A DNA stretch of 64,000 nt from Ferrimicrobium sp. (GTDB lineage: Bacteria > Actinomycetota > Acidimicrobiia > Acidimicrobiales > Acidimicrobiaceae): NCBI GenBank assembly GCA_022690815.1, contig JALCZJ010000004.1, positions 1 to 64,000 on the forward strand. The letters are read 5' to 3'. This document shows, in pieces, positions 12,730-21,449 of the stretch (its first letter is position 1; each line of letters opens with the position of its first letter). Under the pieces are notes generated by a model. That model made no database searches. It saw nothing but the letters and a program-made list of their open reading frames with translations, and was not told the DNA's origin. The translations under genes were made by a program, and so were the position numbers.

Positions 12730-12758
12730 TCCAATATTAGAGGAGTTCTAATATTGGA
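12730..12758. repeat. Perfect AT-rich inverted repeat after the glpABCP-HPr operon
   Basis: TCCAATATTAGA and TCTAATATTGGA are exact reverse complements around a five-base GGAGT. It begins 15 bases after the HPr stop. No T tract follows, so it may be a weak terminator, an mRNA 3' stabiliser, or an operator of the downstream operon. Confidence 0.7.
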
Positions 12759-13165
12759 ATTACACGATCTGTCAACGATCTATATCTGGTCGGACTCAAG
12801 ATCATGGCGGTGTTGATATTCTCGATACAAGATCCTCGTCGGGAGAAGGACACGACGCTGATCGGATGGCAATTCGCTGGTTACGATGCTGTTTGAGCGT
12901 ATGCCAAGGGACACGAAAGTAGTGACCAAGCTCGTTTGGTGCATTGGTAATATGCGCAGATTGCATGAGCTGCACTCGTAACCGATGCCCAGAGGCTGCA
13001 AGGCTCTGTCATCGATTGTGTCAGATATTGTCCCCGGAACTCGCTCCAAGGCGAAAGCATTGTGATTCGGTGGGAACCATAGCCAAGTGTTTCAAAAATA
13101 TTGGTATCTAATGTACGCCCCTTGTTGGAAAGGTGTAATATCGGTGGTGGGTGAGAGAAAGAGAG
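12759..13165. other. Region upstream of glpF
   Basis: About 400 bases with no convincing gene; a reverse frame at 12780-13049 lacks a ribosome binding site and any family signature. TAATAT at 13136-13141 and TAATGT at 13109-13114 are possible -10 elements for the glpF leader, but neither has a good -35 at the right distance. Confidence 0.4.
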
Positions 13166-13198
13166 AACCCAAGTCCTTGGTGAGGGCTTGGGTTTTTT
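13166..13198 (+). terminator. Leader terminator of the glpFK-dhaKLM operon (second candidate GlpP target)
   Basis: AACCCAAGTCC pairs with GGGCTTGGGTT (11 pairs, one T-G wobble) around TTGGTGA, followed by six T residues at 13193-13198. It ends 56 nt before the glpF start. As in the glpA leader, an intrinsic terminator stands directly ahead of a glycerol operon. Confidence 0.8.
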
Positions 13199-13253
13199 GC
13201 TGTTTTCGCTTGCCTTTGATAGCGGACGCTTTGGCGGCCGAAGGAGGGAAAGA

Positions 13254-14183
13254 ATGGCTACAAAGGTGCGTTACGGTAAGACCGGATGGCGTGCAACAGC
13301 CTGGGGGGAGCTGCTCTCGGAGTACTTAGGGACCCTGGTGTTGCTCGCTTTCGGGACCGGGTCGGTGGCGGTTGCCGTCGTCGGCCTGACGATGTCTGGT
13401 CGAACCGTGGTTATCTTTCAAGGAGCTGGTGGCTGGATGCTCATCGGCTGGGGCTGGGCGATCGCCGTGGTGATGGGCGTCTATGTAGCGGGAGGTGTCT
13501 CTGGGGCTCATCTGAACCCAGCCGTCACCTTTGCTCAAGCGATCAAAGGAAACCTTCCCTGGAAGAAGGTGTTGCCCTATTGGATTGCCCAAGTGCTCGG
13601 TGCCTTCAGTGGGGCTCTCATCGTCTATGCGGACTACTACAAGGCGATCGATCAGTACAACCTGGTCCATCATGTGGTGTCGCGCGGCTCCAGTGGGGGA
13701 TTGACGACGTTTTCGATCTTCGCCACGTTCCCAGCCTCGTACTTTCACGGCAGCTGGGTTGGACCCATCGTTGACCAGATCATCGGTACAGCTTTTCTTT
13801 TGCTGTTCATTTTGGCGATCAATGATGCAAGAAACATGGCTCCAATTTCGAATCTTGGCCCCTTTATCGTTGGGCTCGCAGTCTTGGCTATCGGGCTTTC
13901 CTTTGGTACCGATGCCGGCTATGCAATCAATCCGGCCCGTGACTTCGGTCCTCGCCTCATGACCTGGCTCTTTGGCTGGGGCAAGAACGCCTTCCCGGGT
14001 CCAGGGCAAGGAGGCTATTGGTGGATCCCAATCGTTGGACCGCTCATTGGAGCCGCGATCGCCGTTGGTATCTACAAGATATTTATCGAAATGACACTTG
14101 ATTATCGAGCAAAGCATCCGGCTGAGGTGGCCCAAGAGACTGCCACGGACGAGTTGGAAGAAGGGATGGTCACCAGTGACTAA
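13254..14183 (+). CDS. glpF: Glycerol uptake facilitator (aquaglyceroporin)
   Basis: 309 aa, a six-helix MIP-family channel. Both half-helix motifs are present: HLNPAVT at 86-92 and [10 protein letters not shown] at 225-234. The Asp after the second NPAR is typical of glycerol-conducting members rather than strict water channels. Slightly longer than E. coli GlpF because of an extended loop around residues 135-165 and a charged C-terminal tail. ATG 13254 is preceded by AAGGAGGG at 13241-13248. The stop overlaps the glpK GTG by eight bases. Passive glycerol entry is followed by trapping through GlpK. Confidence 0.95.
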   Translation: MATKVRYGKTGWRATAWGELLSEYLGTLVLLAFGTGSVAVAVVGLTMSGRTVVIFQGAGGWMLIGWGWAIAVVMGVYVAGGVSGAHLNPAVTFAQAIKGNLPWKKVLPYWIAQVLGAFSGALIVYADYYKAIDQYNLVHHVVSRGSSGGLTTFSIFATFPASYFHGSWVGPIVDQIIGTAFLLLFILAINDARNMAPISNLGPFIVGLAVLAIGLSFGTDAGYAINPARDFGPRLMTWLFGWGKNAFPGPGQGGYWWIPIVGPLIGAAIAVGIYKIFIEMTLDYRAKHPAEVAQETATDELEEGMVTSD

Positions 14184-15669
14184 GTACATTCTCGCCCTCG
14201 ATCAGGGCACGACATCGTCGCGAGCGATACTGTTTAACGATGCCGGATTGCCGGTGGCGATTGGACAGCAGGAGTTTCGACAGATCTACCCCCAGCCCGG
14301 TTGGGTTGAACACGATCCAGAGGAGATCTGGCAGAGCGAATGGCAGGCGATCCAGAGCTGTGTTAAGACGGCAGGCATCAACGTGGCCGACATCGCCGCC
14401 GTTGGAATCACCAACCAACGGGAGACGACGGTGGTCTGGAATCGGCATACCGGGCAGGCGGTCTATAGCGCCATCGTGTGGCAGTGTCGTCGAACCGCTG
14501 GGATGTGTGACCGTCTCCGTGAGGCTGGCCACACTGACATGGTGCGGGCCAAGACGGGGTTGGTGATCGACGCGTACTTCTCCGGCACTAAGGTCGCCTG
14601 GATCTTGGACAACGTCCCTGGTGCTCGTGAACAGGCTGAGCGTGGTGACCTCGTCTTTGGGACGATCGACTCGTGGTTGATCAACAAGTTGACCCACAAT
14701 GAGCTCCATGTCACCGACTACTCGAACGCCTCGAGGACCATGATCTATAACATCCGGGATCTCGAGTGGGATGACGAGTTGCTGGGTCTGTTGAACATCC
14801 CGCGCTCGATGTGTCCCACCGTCGTGGACTCCTCAGGTGTCCTTGGTGAGGTCGATGCGAGTTGGCTCGGCCGCACCATCCCGATTGCGGGGATCGCCGG
14901 TGATCAGCAAGCTGCCCTCTTTGGACAGGGCTGTTATACGCCTGGTTCGGCGAAAAATACCTATGGGACCGGCTCGTTTCTCTTGATGAACACCGGCTCT
15001 GAGGCGGTCGCGTCCGACAATGGATTGGTCACAACACTGGCCTGGGGGATCGATCACAAGGTGACCTACGCCCTTGAGGGTTCGATCTTCATTACCGGGG
15101 CAGTGGTCCAGTGGCTCCGTGATGAGCTCGGGTTGATCACCAAGGCCGAGGAGACCGAGACGTTAGCACTGTCGGTGCCCGATACCGGCGGGGTCTATCT
15201 GGTGCCGGCTTTTGTCGGACTCGGGGCTCCGTGGTGGGACAGTTATGCGCGAGGCACCATCGTAGGGTTGACCAGAGGCTCGAATCGAGCCCACATCGCC
15301 AGAGCGGCGCTTGAGTCGATCGCGTATCAGTCGCGAGATGTCCTCGAAGCGATGCGCTCGGACTCAGGACAGGCCGTCGACGTGCTGCGCGTCGATGGGG
15401 GAGCCATCAACAACAGCTTCTTGGCCCAGTTCCAGGCTGATATTATTGGTACAAGAGTCGAACGGCCCAAGGTGACCGAGACAACAGCGATGGGTGCTGC
15501 CTTCCTGGCCGGTCTTGCCGTCGGTGTCTGGGATGGCTTTGAACCACTCACCCAGGTCTGGCAGCGCGATGCGCTCTTTTACCCATCGATGAGCGCTGTG
15601 CGCCGAGATGAGCTGGTCGCTGGCTGGAAGCGCGCCGTCGAGCGCTCCGAGCGTTGGGCCGAACAGTGA
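14176..15669 (+). CDS. glpK: Glycerol kinase
   Basis: 497 aa. FGGY family: the N-terminal phosphate motif DQGTTSSRA is at residues 8-16, then the [15 protein letters not shown] and TYGTGSFLL segments and the C-terminal [11 protein letters not shown] and [13 protein letters not shown]. It converts glycerol to glycerol 3-phosphate with ATP. GTG 14176 lies within the end of glpF. In Firmicutes an HPr-phosphorylated His sits in a YHFYG motif just before IAG.AGDQQ; here the equivalent stretch reads SWLGRTIP, so that mode of control appears absent. Confidence 0.96.
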   Translation: MTKYILALDQGTTSSRAILFNDAGLPVAIGQQEFRQIYPQPGWVEHDPEEIWQSEWQAIQSCVKTAGINVADIAAVGITNQRETTVVWNRHTGQAVYSAIVWQCRRTAGMCDRLREAGHTDMVRAKTGLVIDAYFSGTKVAWILDNVPGAREQAERGDLVFGTIDSWLINKLTHNELHVTDYSNASRTMIYNIRDLEWDDELLGLLNIPRSMCPTVVDSSGVLGEVDASWLGRTIPIAGIAGDQQAALFGQGCYTPGSAKNTYGTGSFLLMNTGSEAVASDNGLVTTLAWGIDHKVTYALEGSIFITGAVVQWLRDELGLITKAEETETLALSVPDTGGVYLVPAFVGLGAPWWDSYARGTIVGLTRGSNRAHIARAALESIAYQSRDVLEAMRSDSGQAVDVLRVDGGAINNSFLAQFQADIIGTRVERPKVTETTAMGAAFLAGLAVGVWDGFEPLTQVWQRDALFYPSMSAVRRDELVAGWKRAVERSERWAEQ

Positions 15670-15679
15670 GGATGAACCG

Positions 15680-16684
15680 ATGAAGAAGATCATTGACGCA
15701 GTAGAGACGGTCGTCGATCAGGCCCTCGATGGTATGGTGGTCGCCTATCCGGAGTACCTGGTGCGCGTGGCTCAGACCTCGGTTCTTGCGCGCGCGAATC
15801 CAAAGGAAGCTGGGAAGGTCGGCATCGTCTCTGGTGGCGGGTCGGGACACGAGCCGGCACATGGTGGCTATGTCGGCTTTGGGATGCTCGACGCCGCGGT
15901 GGCCGGGGAGGTCTTCACCTCCCCGACTCCCGATCAGGTCTATGCCGGCATCAAGGCAGCTGACCATGGTGCGGGGGTGCTGTTGGTGGTGAAGAACTAC
16001 ACCGGGGACGTTATGAATTTCGACATCGCCCGGGAGTTGGCGGATGCCGACGGTATCCGTACCGAGGTCGTGCTGGTCAACGATGACGTCGCTGTCCAGG
16101 ATTCGCTCTATACCACCGGTCGACGCGGTATCGCTGGCACCGTCTTTGTACACAAGATCGCCGGAGCTGCAGCCGAAGAGGGTCTTGACTTGGCCTCGGT
16201 TAAGGCGGTTGGAGATGCTGTCGTCGCCAACGTCGCCTCCATGGGGTTTGCCTTGACCTCGTGCACGGTGCCAGCCAACGGTAAGCCGACCTTCGAACTC
16301 GGTGATCAGGAGATGGAGATGGGTATCGGGATCCACGGTGAGCCTGGTATCGAGCGGGTGCCGATGATGGGTGCCAAGGACGTCACTGCTCGTCTCTTTC
16401 ACCGGCTCGTCGACGAACTTTCGCTCACCAGCGGTGAACCGATCGCTGCGATGGTCAACTCGATGGGCGCGACACCGCAGCTTGAGCTCGCGATCATGAC
16501 GGCGCATCTGGGTCAACTGGCTCGAGATGGAGGGTTGGTCTTGGAGCGGGTACTGATGGGTGAGTTCATGACCTCGCTGGAGATGGCGGGGGCGTCGCTG
16601 ACGTTGCTGCGCCTCGACGAGGAGCGGGCGAGGCGACTCAAAGCTCGAGCTGACACCCCGGCGTTGCGCATCGTCGGGCACTAA
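15680..16684 (+). CDS. dhaK: Dihydroxyacetone kinase, substrate-binding subunit
   Basis: 334 aa. DhaK binds dihydroxyacetone covalently through a His; that His is His219 in GIGIHGEPG, next to its position in E. coli (His218). The glycine-rich SGGGSGHEPAHGGYVG near residue 55 belongs to the substrate pocket. ATG 15680 follows GTGAGGATGAAC, 10 bases after glpK. With DhaL and DhaM it forms the PEP-dependent kinase that yields dihydroxyacetone phosphate. Confidence 0.95.
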   Translation: MKKIIDAVETVVDQALDGMVVAYPEYLVRVAQTSVLARANPKEAGKVGIVSGGGSGHEPAHGGYVGFGMLDAAVAGEVFTSPTPDQVYAGIKAADHGAGVLLVVKNYTGDVMNFDIARELADADGIRTEVVLVNDDVAVQDSLYTTGRRGIAGTVFVHKIAGAAAEEGLDLASVKAVGDAVVANVASMGFALTSCTVPANGKPTFELGDQEMEMGIGIHGEPGIERVPMMGAKDVTARLFHRLVDELSLTSGEPIAAMVNSMGATPQLELAIMTAHLGQLARDGGLVLERVLMGEFMTSLEMAGASLTLLRLDEERARRLKARADTPALRIVGH

Positions 16685-16685
16685 C

Positions 16686-17321
16686 ATGCCTTACATGGAT
16701 GACACCACATTTCGCCAGCTCTGGCGTCGCTTTGCGGCACTGGTTCACGAACATAGAGGTGAGCTCAACGACCTGGATGCCGCCATCGGCGATGGAGACC
16801 ATGGCTCAAACATGGATCGCGGATTGGCTAAGGTCGTGGATGCATTTGATGCTAGCCCCGAGGGAGGTCTGCGCTCGGATGCCAAGCTCGTGGGGATGAC
16901 GCTGATGAGCACCGTTGGTGGAGCCTCGGGAGCGCTTTGGGGGTCGGCGATGCTCAAATTTGGGGCATCCTTGCCTGACGAGTCCGAGGTCTCGTGGGCC
17001 GGTTTTGTCCAGGCGCTCGCTGACTTTGTTGCAGCACTCGCGACGCGTGGGGGAGCGGTGGTTGGAGACAAGACGATGATGGACGTGTTCATTCCGGTTA
17101 CCGAGGGGTTGGTGGCCTCCTCGGCCGAGGATCAGACAGCGCTTACACAGGCCCTAGAACAGGCGCGTCAAGCCTCGGATGCCACCAGTGCCTTGGTCGC
17201 CAAACGCGGGAGGGCCGCCTACCTCGGCGAGCGTAGTGTTGGTCATGTCGATCCAGGGTCTCGCTCCTCGGCCTTGTGGTTTCAGGCGCTACTCGAGTCG
17301 CAAGCGACGGTCAGTGCATGA
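16686..17321 (+). CDS. dhaL: Dihydroxyacetone kinase, ADP-binding subunit
   Basis: 211 aa, all-helical DhaL. The Mg/ADP-binding Asp residues are in AAIGDGDHGSNMDRG (about 35-49), and the GGASGALWGSAM loop near residue 78 and GDKTMMDVFIP near 128 are conserved. In PTS-type systems ADP stays bound and is rephosphorylated by DhaM. The start is one base after the dhaK stop; an ATG at 16695 is an alternative. Confidence 0.95.
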   Translation: MPYMDDTTFRQLWRRFAALVHEHRGELNDLDAAIGDGDHGSNMDRGLAKVVDAFDASPEGGLRSDAKLVGMTLMSTVGGASGALWGSAMLKFGASLPDESEVSWAGFVQALADFVAALATRGGAVVGDKTMMDVFIPVTEGLVASSAEDQTALTQALEQARQASDATSALVAKRGRAAYLGERSVGHVDPGSRSSALWFQALLESQATVSA

Positions 17322-17719
17322 CGATTGGGCTTCTCATCGTTTCACATTCCAAGCGACTCGCGCTCGGTGTTGTCGAGTTGGTCCAGGCGCTGGCCGGCGA
17401 TGAGTTGGCGCTCGTGGCCGTCGGTGGCGATGTCGATGCCTCGGCACAGGGGCTTGGGGTCAACGCCGCGATGGTGCTCGAAGGGCTAGATCAGCTCAAA
17501 GGGGTGGACGCGATCGGCCTGATCGGGGACGTTGGATCATCCTTCCTCGCCGCCAGTGCGGCCATCGATCTTGGCGATCTTGGCGATCGAGTGCAGATTA
17601 TCGATGCGCCGATGGTTGAAGGAGCGATCGCCTGTGCGATGGCGGTTGCGATGGGGTCCTCGCTGAGCGAAGTCATCGGGGCTGGCAAGCATGCTTGGGA
17701 GGTTCGCAAGCTTGGCTGA
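17318..17719 (+). CDS. dhaM: Dihydroxyacetone kinase, phosphotransfer subunit (EIIA-Man-like)
   Basis: 133 aa. It opens with MTIGLLIVSHSKRLALG; His10 in VSHS is the phosphate-accepting residue. This is the single-domain form. In E. coli DhaM is fused to HPr and part of EI, whereas here HPr (12449-12715) and EI (17742-19553) are separate genes. The ATGA overlap with dhaL argues for this start. Confidence 0.92.
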   Translation: MTIGLLIVSHSKRLALGVVELVQALAGDELALVAVGGDVDASAQGLGVNAAMVLEGLDQLKGVDAIGLIGDVGSSFLAASAAIDLGDLGDRVQIIDAPMVEGAIACAMAVAMGSSLSEVIGAGKHAWEVRKLG

Positions 17720-17741
17720 CGGTGAGCACCACGTCGATTCG

Positions 17742-19553
17742 GTGACTAAAGCTAGCGAACTGCAGGGGGCCCGTGAATGGGTTGGCTTTGGTGTTGGCAC
17801 GCGCACGGTACAGGGCACCGTCCACCGAGTGGCGCGCAGCAGCTCTGGGGCCCGCTCAGGCGAGACTGGTCACGAGGGGACGATGCAAGCAGATGATGAC
17901 CAAGCAAAAGCGCGACAAGGCCGGGTGTCGGGGCCTGGAGATCCGACGGAGTCGCTCGTCCTCGGAGACTCCGAGGCCCTCCGCCAGCGTCTCGAGAGCG
18001 CCCTCACCGAGACGGCCCGCGATCTCGTCCAGTTACAGTCGGTGACATCCCCCGAGGTGGGTGAGATTCTCGGCGCGCAGGCGATGATGGCAGAGGACCC
18101 GACACTTGTCGACCGGCTGATAGCCATCCTCACGCCACAACTTGTCGAAGCTAAAGTTGGCGAAGCTGGGATCGTTGTGCGCCGCATCGACGTAGTTGGT
18201 GCCTTTGCGACGCTCGCCGAAGAGCTGCGCGCTGTAGGTGGTTACATCGGCGAGCGGGCTGACGATATCAACGAGATCGGTGCCAGGGCTTGTGACGTCA
18301 TCTTCGAGACGTTGCCTGCTGCCTCGTCGGGGCAAGCGGATGAGATGACTGGTGATGGCTTGATTCTGGTGTTCGACTCGTTGGCTGCAGCGGATGCCGC
18401 ACGCTTGGATCCCCACTCGGTCAGGGGCGTCGTCGTTAAGTACGGCGGCCCCACGGGTCATGCGGCCCTCATCCTGCGCTCGCTCGATATTGCGGCGCTG
18501 ATGGGCTGTGGAGGGGCCTCTGACATCGCCGAAGGTCTTAGGGTTGAGCTCGATCCTGTGCGGGGCCGAGTGTCGACACAGCTGGGCTCACCCGAACGCC
18601 AGGGTCAGGGCACGAAGCCGCGTGCAATGCGCGCGCGCTCGATACTGGCAACCGGGGCCGTACAGCTACTCGCCAACGTCGGTTCGGTTGCGGATGCGAC
18701 CGAAGCGAGTACCCTTGGGGCGAGTGGTGTTGGTTTGGTCCGAACGGAGTTCCTCTTCGCCTCGCGCGATGCCGAGCCAGACGTTATGGAACAGGCATCG
18801 GCGTATCGGGCGATAGCCAGTCCGTTCGAGGGATCTGGTTACCCAGTAATCGTGCGCACCCTTGACGTTGGATCAGACAAGCCATTGAGCTTTGTCGATC
18901 GCGCAGCGGAAGAGAACCCGGCGCTCGGCGTCCGTGGCTTCCGGTTGGCTGGGGTGTTGCCTGGCCTCTTGGAGCGCCAGCTTGAGGCATTGGCGCTGGC
19001 CAGTGAGGAGATTGACAAGGTGGATCTTCGCGTGATGGCACCGATGATCTCGACCGTAGCGGAGGTAATGGCGTTTGTCGCGATGGCGAGGGCGGTTGCA
19101 CTACCCAAGGCGGGGGTCATGATCGAGGTGCCAGCGCTGGCACTCGATTTTGCCTCGGCGGTAACGCTCGTGGATTTTGCTTCGATCGGCACCAACGACC
19201 TCGTGCAGTACCTGATGGGGGCCGACCGGAACGCTCCGACGCTCGGACAACTCCTCAACCCGTGGAGTCCGGTCGTGCTGCGTCTCATTCACTCGGTGAG
19301 TCGTGCGGGTGCTCGCACCAAGGTTCCGATCTCAGTCTGTGGTGAGGCAGCCAGCGATCCGTTGCTCGCCGTCGTTCTGGCGGGACTGGGTGTGACCAGC
19401 CTGTCGATGACGCCGGTAGCGCTTGGTTCAGTGCGTGAGATGCTTGATGGGGTCTCCTTGACGACGGCCAAGAGGCTGAGTCGTCGTGCCCTGGGGGCGG
19501 AGGATGCATCCACGGCACGCACGGCGGTGACCGAGGCGCTCGGTTTGGCTTGA
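17742..19553 (+). CDS. ptsI: Phosphoenolpyruvate-protein phosphotransferase (PTS enzyme I)
   Basis: 603 aa from GTG 17742; an in-frame TTG at 17691, inside dhaM, would add 17 residues. EI autophosphorylates with PEP on a His, here about His240 in GGPTGHAALILRS. The usual motif has Ser before His; here it is Gly. The C-terminal PEP-binding barrel is complete: GLVRTEFLF, RTLDVGSDKP, IGTNDLVQYLMGADR and the Cys of SVCGEAASDP. A hydrophilic low-complexity insertion (about residues 32-75) follows the first beta strand. It is the last gene of the glpFK-dhaKLM operon and so probably serves DhaM through HPr rather than a sugar PTS. Confidence 0.92.
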   Translation: MTKASELQGAREWVGFGVGTRTVQGTVHRVARSSSGARSGETGHEGTMQADDDQAKARQGRVSGPGDPTESLVLGDSEALRQRLESALTETARDLVQLQSVTSPEVGEILGAQAMMAEDPTLVDRLIAILTPQLVEAKVGEAGIVVRRIDVVGAFATLAEELRAVGGYIGERADDINEIGARACDVIFETLPAASSGQADEMTGDGLILVFDSLAAADAARLDPHSVRGVVVKYGGPTGHAALILRSLDIAALMGCGGASDIAEGLRVELDPVRGRVSTQLGSPERQGQGTKPRAMRARSILATGAVQLLANVGSVADATEASTLGASGVGLVRTEFLFASRDAEPDVMEQASAYRAIASPFEGSGYPVIVRTLDVGSDKPLSFVDRAAEENPALGVRGFRLAGVLPGLLERQLEALALASEEIDKVDLRVMAPMISTVAEVMAFVAMARAVALPKAGVMIEVPALALDFASAVTLVDFASIGTNDLVQYLMGADRNAPTLGQLLNPWSPVVLRLIHSVSRAGARTKVPISVCGEAASDPLLAVVLAGLGVTSLSMTPVALGSVREMLDGVSLTTAKRLSRRALGAEDASTARTAVTEALGLA

Positions 19554-20415
19554 CCTTGTGGCCCTTCGCCAATTTTGTCTGTCGGCATCGCATACGCAGA
19601 TGATCTGACCTTGCAACCTGCCGACCACAGCGTTGCGAATTGCCCATCAACGTCGTGACGAACGCCGTCGCGACCAAGAACATCGCGATGGATAGCGTCG
19701 GTATCGTTGACCGATCACGAAGAGGTGGTTCCAGGCATCGTATCTCAACACCGATGCCTGACGTTCTCGTGTGCTTCTCTCTGGTGGTGTGTGGGCGCGC
19801 ATGGATGAGTGACGAACATGGGAATCAAACGTCGATGGGGTGGGTGGCTAACGTGTCGAGCGTGCGAGGTGCCAACCACGCAAAATCGGCCATCTTGTGT
19901 AGCGCACCCTGCAGGGGAATGGTCGAAGCTTTGGCACATGGTGGGTGTTGGATGGGTGCGCCCAATACAGCCGCTGTGGTACTGCACACGTCCTGCTGAG
20001 CAGCGTTGGGATCGGTGTTGCTGGCTTCTTGGCGATCGACTACAGTAGTGGTGAACAGAAGTAGTTGTACCACACAAGCATCCTCGGCACCGTGCCAGAC
20101 TTTGGACACAGGTCGTTGCGGTCTCTAGCGAGGTTGGCCCTCGTGAAGCTTGGCTGCGGGGTTCGGTCTCAAGTATCGGGGCTGCTTTGCGGTGTCGCTA
20201 TCAATAGATGATGAACCAACAGATGAATGAGGAGTGTCGTTGCCCCAAACCACGAGCCGGGTAAAGACCAAGAGGTCTCCAGTGGGTTGCGCGTCACCGT
20301 TATTGGCGACAAGCTCCAGAGGGTGGCGATGGAGTGTCCGTCGTTGTTGTTCGATAAACACGCGACGGTGATGATGCGGGCGCAGATGAGTTGGACGGCC
20401 CAAAGGAGGGCGTGA
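19554..20415. other. Long intergenic region without a convincing gene
   Basis: About 860 bases after the EI gene. Frames of 60-120 codons overlap in several phases on both strands (for example 19640-19999 and reverse 19825-20109), but none has a good ribosome binding site or recognisable family. No terminator was seen after EI. Confidence 0.4.
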
Positions 20416-21447
20416 GTGGCAACAACAGCAACAGGCTCGGCGAAGAGCCCTCTACCAAGCTTCGGTGAACGTGGGTCGGCAGTGGTGGTCCGTGGTTTGG
20501 TCAAGCGTTACGGATCACTGGAGGCCGTCCGAGGTATCGATTTCGAGGTGGCTGGGGGTGAGATTTTTGGGTTTCTTGGCCCCAATGGAGCCGGCAAGTC
20601 CACCACGATCAAGATCCTGTGTACGCTTGCTCAGCCAAGCGAGGGCTCAGCTGAGGTGGCAGGTTACGACGTGGTGCGTGACCGAGATTCCGTGAGACGC
20701 AGTATCGGGCTGGTGTTTCAGGACACGACCCTTGATGCCTACCTCACCGCTGAGCAGAACCTACGCTTTCATGCTGAGCTCTATGCGGTGCCCAAGCAGT
20801 TTGTGGATTCACGCCTTCGTCAGGTTCTTGAGATGGTTGGCCTTTGGGATCGGCGAGCGAGTCTGGTGAGTACCTATTCGGGTGGAATGCAACGGCGTCT
20901 CGAGATCGCTCGGGGCCTTCTCCATGCTCCAAAGGTACTGTTCCTCGACGAGCCGACTGTGGGACTTGATCCTCAGACACGTTCGTCGATCTGGGAGTAC
21001 ATCATCGACCTTAAGCAGCGAGAGGACATTACGATCTTCTTGACGACGCATTACATGGATGAGGCCGAAAATTGCGACCGGATCGCCATCATCGATCACG
21101 GTCAAATTCAAGCGATCGACACACCGGAGGCATTGAAGGCAAGTGTTGGAAAGGATCGGGTCCAAATTGCTACGGTCGACGACCCCAAGGCGATCGCTAC
21201 CTTGACAACCAGCTTCGGAATCGAGGCCGGGATGCATGATGGATTGGTGACCTTCTCGGTAGCCTCTGGTGAGCAATTCGTCCCGAGACTGTTCGCCGAA
21301 CTTGGTGTGGGGATTCGTTCGGTAAGTGTGGCACGACCATCGCTCGATGACGTGTTCATGTCCTACACGGGCCGTACTATCAGAGACACTGAGGCAACGA
21401 CGAGTGATTCGATGAGGGCGCTGCGGCAGCGCTTTCGAGGGAGGTAA
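20416..21447 (+). CDS. ABC transporter ATP-binding protein, DrrA/ABC-2 type
   Basis: 343 aa. Walker A GPNGAGKST at about 54-62, signature YSGGMQRRLEIARGL near 154, Walker B VLFLDEPTVGLD near 175 and the switch His in FLTTHYMDEAE. The C-terminal 80 residues match the DUF4162-like extension of daunorubicin-resistance ATPases, ending with RPSLDDVFMSYTGR. GTG 20416 follows a strong AAGGAGGG at 20403-20410. The permease starts two bases after its stop, so the two form an exporter. The substrate is unknown (drug, lipid or glycolipid). Confidence 0.93.
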   Translation: MATTATGSAKSPLPSFGERGSAVVVRGLVKRYGSLEAVRGIDFEVAGGEIFGFLGPNGAGKSTTIKILCTLAQPSEGSAEVAGYDVVRDRDSVRRSIGLVFQDTTLDAYLTAEQNLRFHAELYAVPKQFVDSRLRQVLEMVGLWDRRASLVSTYSGGMQRRLEIARGLLHAPKVLFLDEPTVGLDPQTRSSIWEYIIDLKQREDITIFLTTHYMDEAENCDRIAIIDHGQIQAIDTPEALKASVGKDRVQIATVDDPKAIATLTTSFGIEAGMHDGLVTFSVASGEQFVPRLFAELGVGIRSVSVARPSLDDVFMSYTGRTIRDTEATTSDSMRALRQRFRGR

Positions 21448-21449
21448 CG

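Noticed and set aside
12780-13049. 89-codon reverse frame upstream of glpF
   Set aside because: No ribosome binding site, no family features, in a likely regulatory region.
15548-16687. 379-codon reverse frame opposite dhaK
   Set aside because: Antisense shadow; dhaK motifs are complete on the forward strand.
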